From contig JAKAIJ010000051.1 of the NCBI GenBank assembly GCA_021814355.1, positions 1 to 13,283 on the forward strand: a DNA stretch of 13,283 nucleotides, in the 5' to 3' direction. Shown here in pieces: positions 11,862 to 13,283 of this stretch; the first letter of the stretch is position 1; each line of letters starts with the position of its first letter. The notes under the pieces were generated by a model. The model did no database searches. It saw nothing but the letters and a program-made list of their open reading frames with translations, and was not told the DNA's origin. The stretch is from Acidobacteriota bacterium (GTDB lineage: Bacteria; Acidobacteriota; UBA4820; DSQY01). Both the position numbers and the translations under genes were made by a program.

Positions 11862-12659
11862 ATGGACGCCCCGCGCCCCGATTCCGCCCGACGGTTCACC
11901 GACCGCGTGGCGGATTACGCGAGGTTCCGGCCCGGCTACCCCGAGGCGATCTTCGACGCCCTCGTCGCCGCGGCCCGCCTCGGCGCCGGCTCGGCGGTCG
12001 CGGACGTCGGCTCGGGGACGGGCATCTCCGCCGCCCCTCTTCTCGAACGCGGGTGCGTCGTGTTCGGCGTGGAACCCAATGCGGCCATGCGCGCCGCCGC
12101 GGAGGCCGCGTTTGCGGGATACCCGGGCTTCCTCAGCGTAGACGGCGCCGCCGAGGCCACGGGGCTCTCGGACCACAGCGTGGATCTGGTCCTCGCCGCC
12201 CAGGCCTTCCATTGGTTCGACCCACGGCGCGCCCGGGCCGAGTGGCGGCGCATCCTCAAGGCCGGCGCCCCCGCCGCGCTTCTGTGGAACGAGCGGCGCG
12301 CGGAGGACTCCCCCTTCGCCCGGGGCTACGAGGCGCTTCTTCGGGAGTACGGAACCGATTACGCCGCGGTGCGCCACGAGAACATTGGCGAGGAGGCCCT
12401 CGCGGAGTTCTTCGGCGGGCACTTCGAGAAGCGCGCCTTTCCCCACACCCAGGACTTCGACTTCGAGGGGCTCCGCGGCCGCCTCCGCTCGGCCTCCTAC
12501 GCGCCCGCCGCGGGCCACCCGGCCCACGCCCCCATGCTGGAGGCTCTGAGGCGGCTCTTCGACGCCTGCCAGGAGGGGGGACGGATTCGCATGACCTACG
12601 ACGCCAAGCTCTATCTGGGAACTCTAGAAAATTCGGCAAACACCGCCCGGCGAGGCTGA
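11862..12659 (+). CDS. Class I SAM-dependent methyltransferase
   Basis: A 265-residue protein from ATG 11862, five bases after GGAGGAG. The start RFTDRVADYARFRPGYP (11-27) is the lead-in seen in a large family of uncharacterised class I methyltransferases (methyltransf_11-like). SAM motif I is ADVGSGTGISAAPLLERG (about 47-64), and the acidic residue after strand 2 lies in VFGVEPNAAM. Motif IV reads HSVDLVLAAQAFHWFDP, the FHWFD being characteristic of this subgroup. EWRRILKAGAPAALLWNE is the next strand-helix unit. The substrate is unknown; related proteins methylate small molecules or lipids. The DUF1287 gene follows with only 15 bases between, which suggests an operon. Confidence 0.9.
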   Translation: MDAPRPDSARRFTDRVADYARFRPGYPEAIFDALVAAARLGAGSAVADVGSGTGISAAPLLERGCVVFGVEPNAAMRAAAEAAFAGYPGFLSVDGAAEATGLSDHSVDLVLAAQAFHWFDPRRARAEWRRILKAGAPAALLWNERRAEDSPFARGYEALLREYGTDYAAVRHENIGEEALAEFFGGHFEKRAFPHTQDFDFEGLRGRLRSASYAPAAGHPAHAPMLEALRRLFDACQEGGRIRMTYDAKLYLGTLENSANTARRG

Positions 12660-12674
12660 CGCCGAGGAGGAATC

Positions 12675-13283
12675 ATGCGGCTGGAGGGGTTTGACCGGCC
12701 TTTTCTCGTCCGCCTCCTGGCGCTGGCGGACCGGCAGCGCGTCCTTTTCGCCCTCAGGGAGGCCCGCGTGGTTTGCCTTCGTGGTGGCGCACGGCTTCGC
12801 GATGCGCCCCCGGTGAAGCGAACCGCAGCGGCTCGCCGCGCCTTCCTCTCCCGTATCGCCCGCCTGGTTCTCCTCTTGCTCTCGGGAGCCCTTGCCGCAG
12901 CTCCGGCGCCGCTCGCCGAGCGGTCCGAGAGAGTCCGCGCGGTGGTGGAGGCGGCGGTCGCCCAGGTCGGGGTCACCATCCATTACGACCCGGGCTACCG
13001 GCGGCTGCGGTACCCAGGCGGGGATCTGCCCGCCGACCGGGGGGTCTGCACCGATGTCCTCATACGGGCCTTCCGCGCCGTGGGGGTGGACCTGCAGGTG
13101 CTGGTCCACGAGGACATGACGCGCGCCTTTTCCGCCTACCCCCAGGCCTGGGGGCTGAAGGGTCCCGACCCCAACATTGACCACCGCCGCGTGCCCAACC
13201 TCATGACCCTCTTCCGCAGAAAGGGCAAGGTCCTTCCAGTGACCGCGCGGGCCGAGGACTACCTCCCCGGCGACAGATCGGAA
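12675..13283 (+). CDS. DUF1287 family protein (YijF-like), 3' end outside window
   Basis: The frame is open from ATG 12675 to the window end (203 codons visible). Recognisable DUF1287 segments are YDPGYRRLRYPGGD, ADRGVCTDVLIRAFR, LVHEDMTRAF, NIDHRRVPNL and DYLPGD, in family order. The conserved Cys, Asp and His residues suggest an NlpC/P60-like or related hydrolase, but the family is uncharacterised. The start is uncertain. ATG 12675 has an excellent GAGGAGG four bases upstream, but it adds 46 residues before GTG 12813. From GTG 12813 the protein would begin MKRTAAARR with a signal core, LVLLLLSGALAAA, as expected for an exported DUF1287 protein. I annotate the longer form and note the doubt. 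Confidence 0.85.
   Translation, partial: MRLEGFDRPFLVRLLALADRQRVLFALREARVVCLRGGARLRDAPPVKRTAAARRAFLSRIARLVLLLLSGALAAAPAPLAERSERVRAVVEAAVAQVGVTIHYDPGYRRLRYPGGDLPADRGVCTDVLIRAFRAVGVDLQVLVHEDMTRAFSAYPQAWGLKGPDPNIDHRRVPNLMTLFRRKGKVLPVTARAEDYLPGDRSE

Noticed and set aside
1..13283. CRISPR arrays, tRNA or rRNA genes, integrase, phage or toxin-antitoxin modules.
   Set aside because: No spaced direct repeats, cloverleaf sequence or recognisable proteins of these kinds were found on reading both strands.

Overview
The window is GC-rich DNA, very GC-rich at third codon positions, with clear Shine-Dalgarno sites (GGAGG or GAGGAG) before most genes. All recognised genes lie on the + strand. Frequent GTG and TTG starts and many short secreted, membrane or zinc-ribbon proteins of unknown role suggest a free-living, high-GC Gram-negative-type bacterium. 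An uncultivated Acidobacteriota or Myxococcota-like lineage is my best guess; no taxonomic marker gene is present, so this is only an impression.

Layout. Bases 1 to about 485 are a compositionally different edge: the 3' tail of an IS5-family transposase, then AT-richer non-coding DNA. From 486 the normal chromosome begins. It holds an alkyltransferase-like DNA repair protein (ATL), an NTF2-like protein, a divergent cysteine-synthase-family PLP enzyme, an ICMT-like membrane methyltransferase, an NTF2-like lipoprotein, a secreted NTF2/DUF4440-like protein, a multi-pass membrane protein, and a CmoB-like (DUF1698) methyltransferase. Bases 5692-7971 hold six small genes: an exported protein, a three-helix membrane protein, a HEAT-repeat protein, a membrane-anchored protein, a 73-residue single-span protein and an eight-cysteine protein. 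Bases 8000-11049 encode a zinc-ribbon membrane protein, an NDUFA9/NmrA-like SDR, an exported protein with two carboxypeptidase-regulatory-like domains and a dimethylargininase (DDAH). A 313-base structured gap follows. The window ends with a zinc-ribbon/DUF4190 protein, a class I methyltransferase and the start of a DUF1287 protein.

How the genes work together. There is no obvious single pathway. Probable co-transcribed runs are 2462-4046, 6080-7687 (including a GTGA stop/start overlap), 9558-11049 and 11862-13283. Several intergenic hairpins could be terminators or attenuators, but only the one at 2419-2447 is followed by a T run. Two genes (930 and 7735) have -10-like boxes so close to the ATG that leaderless transcripts are possible. 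I see no CRISPR array, tRNA, rRNA, phage module or recognisable defence system. The most unusual parts are the block of small unknown genes at 6080-7971, three NTF2-like genes within about 3.1 kb, and the structured leader before the DUF4190 gene.
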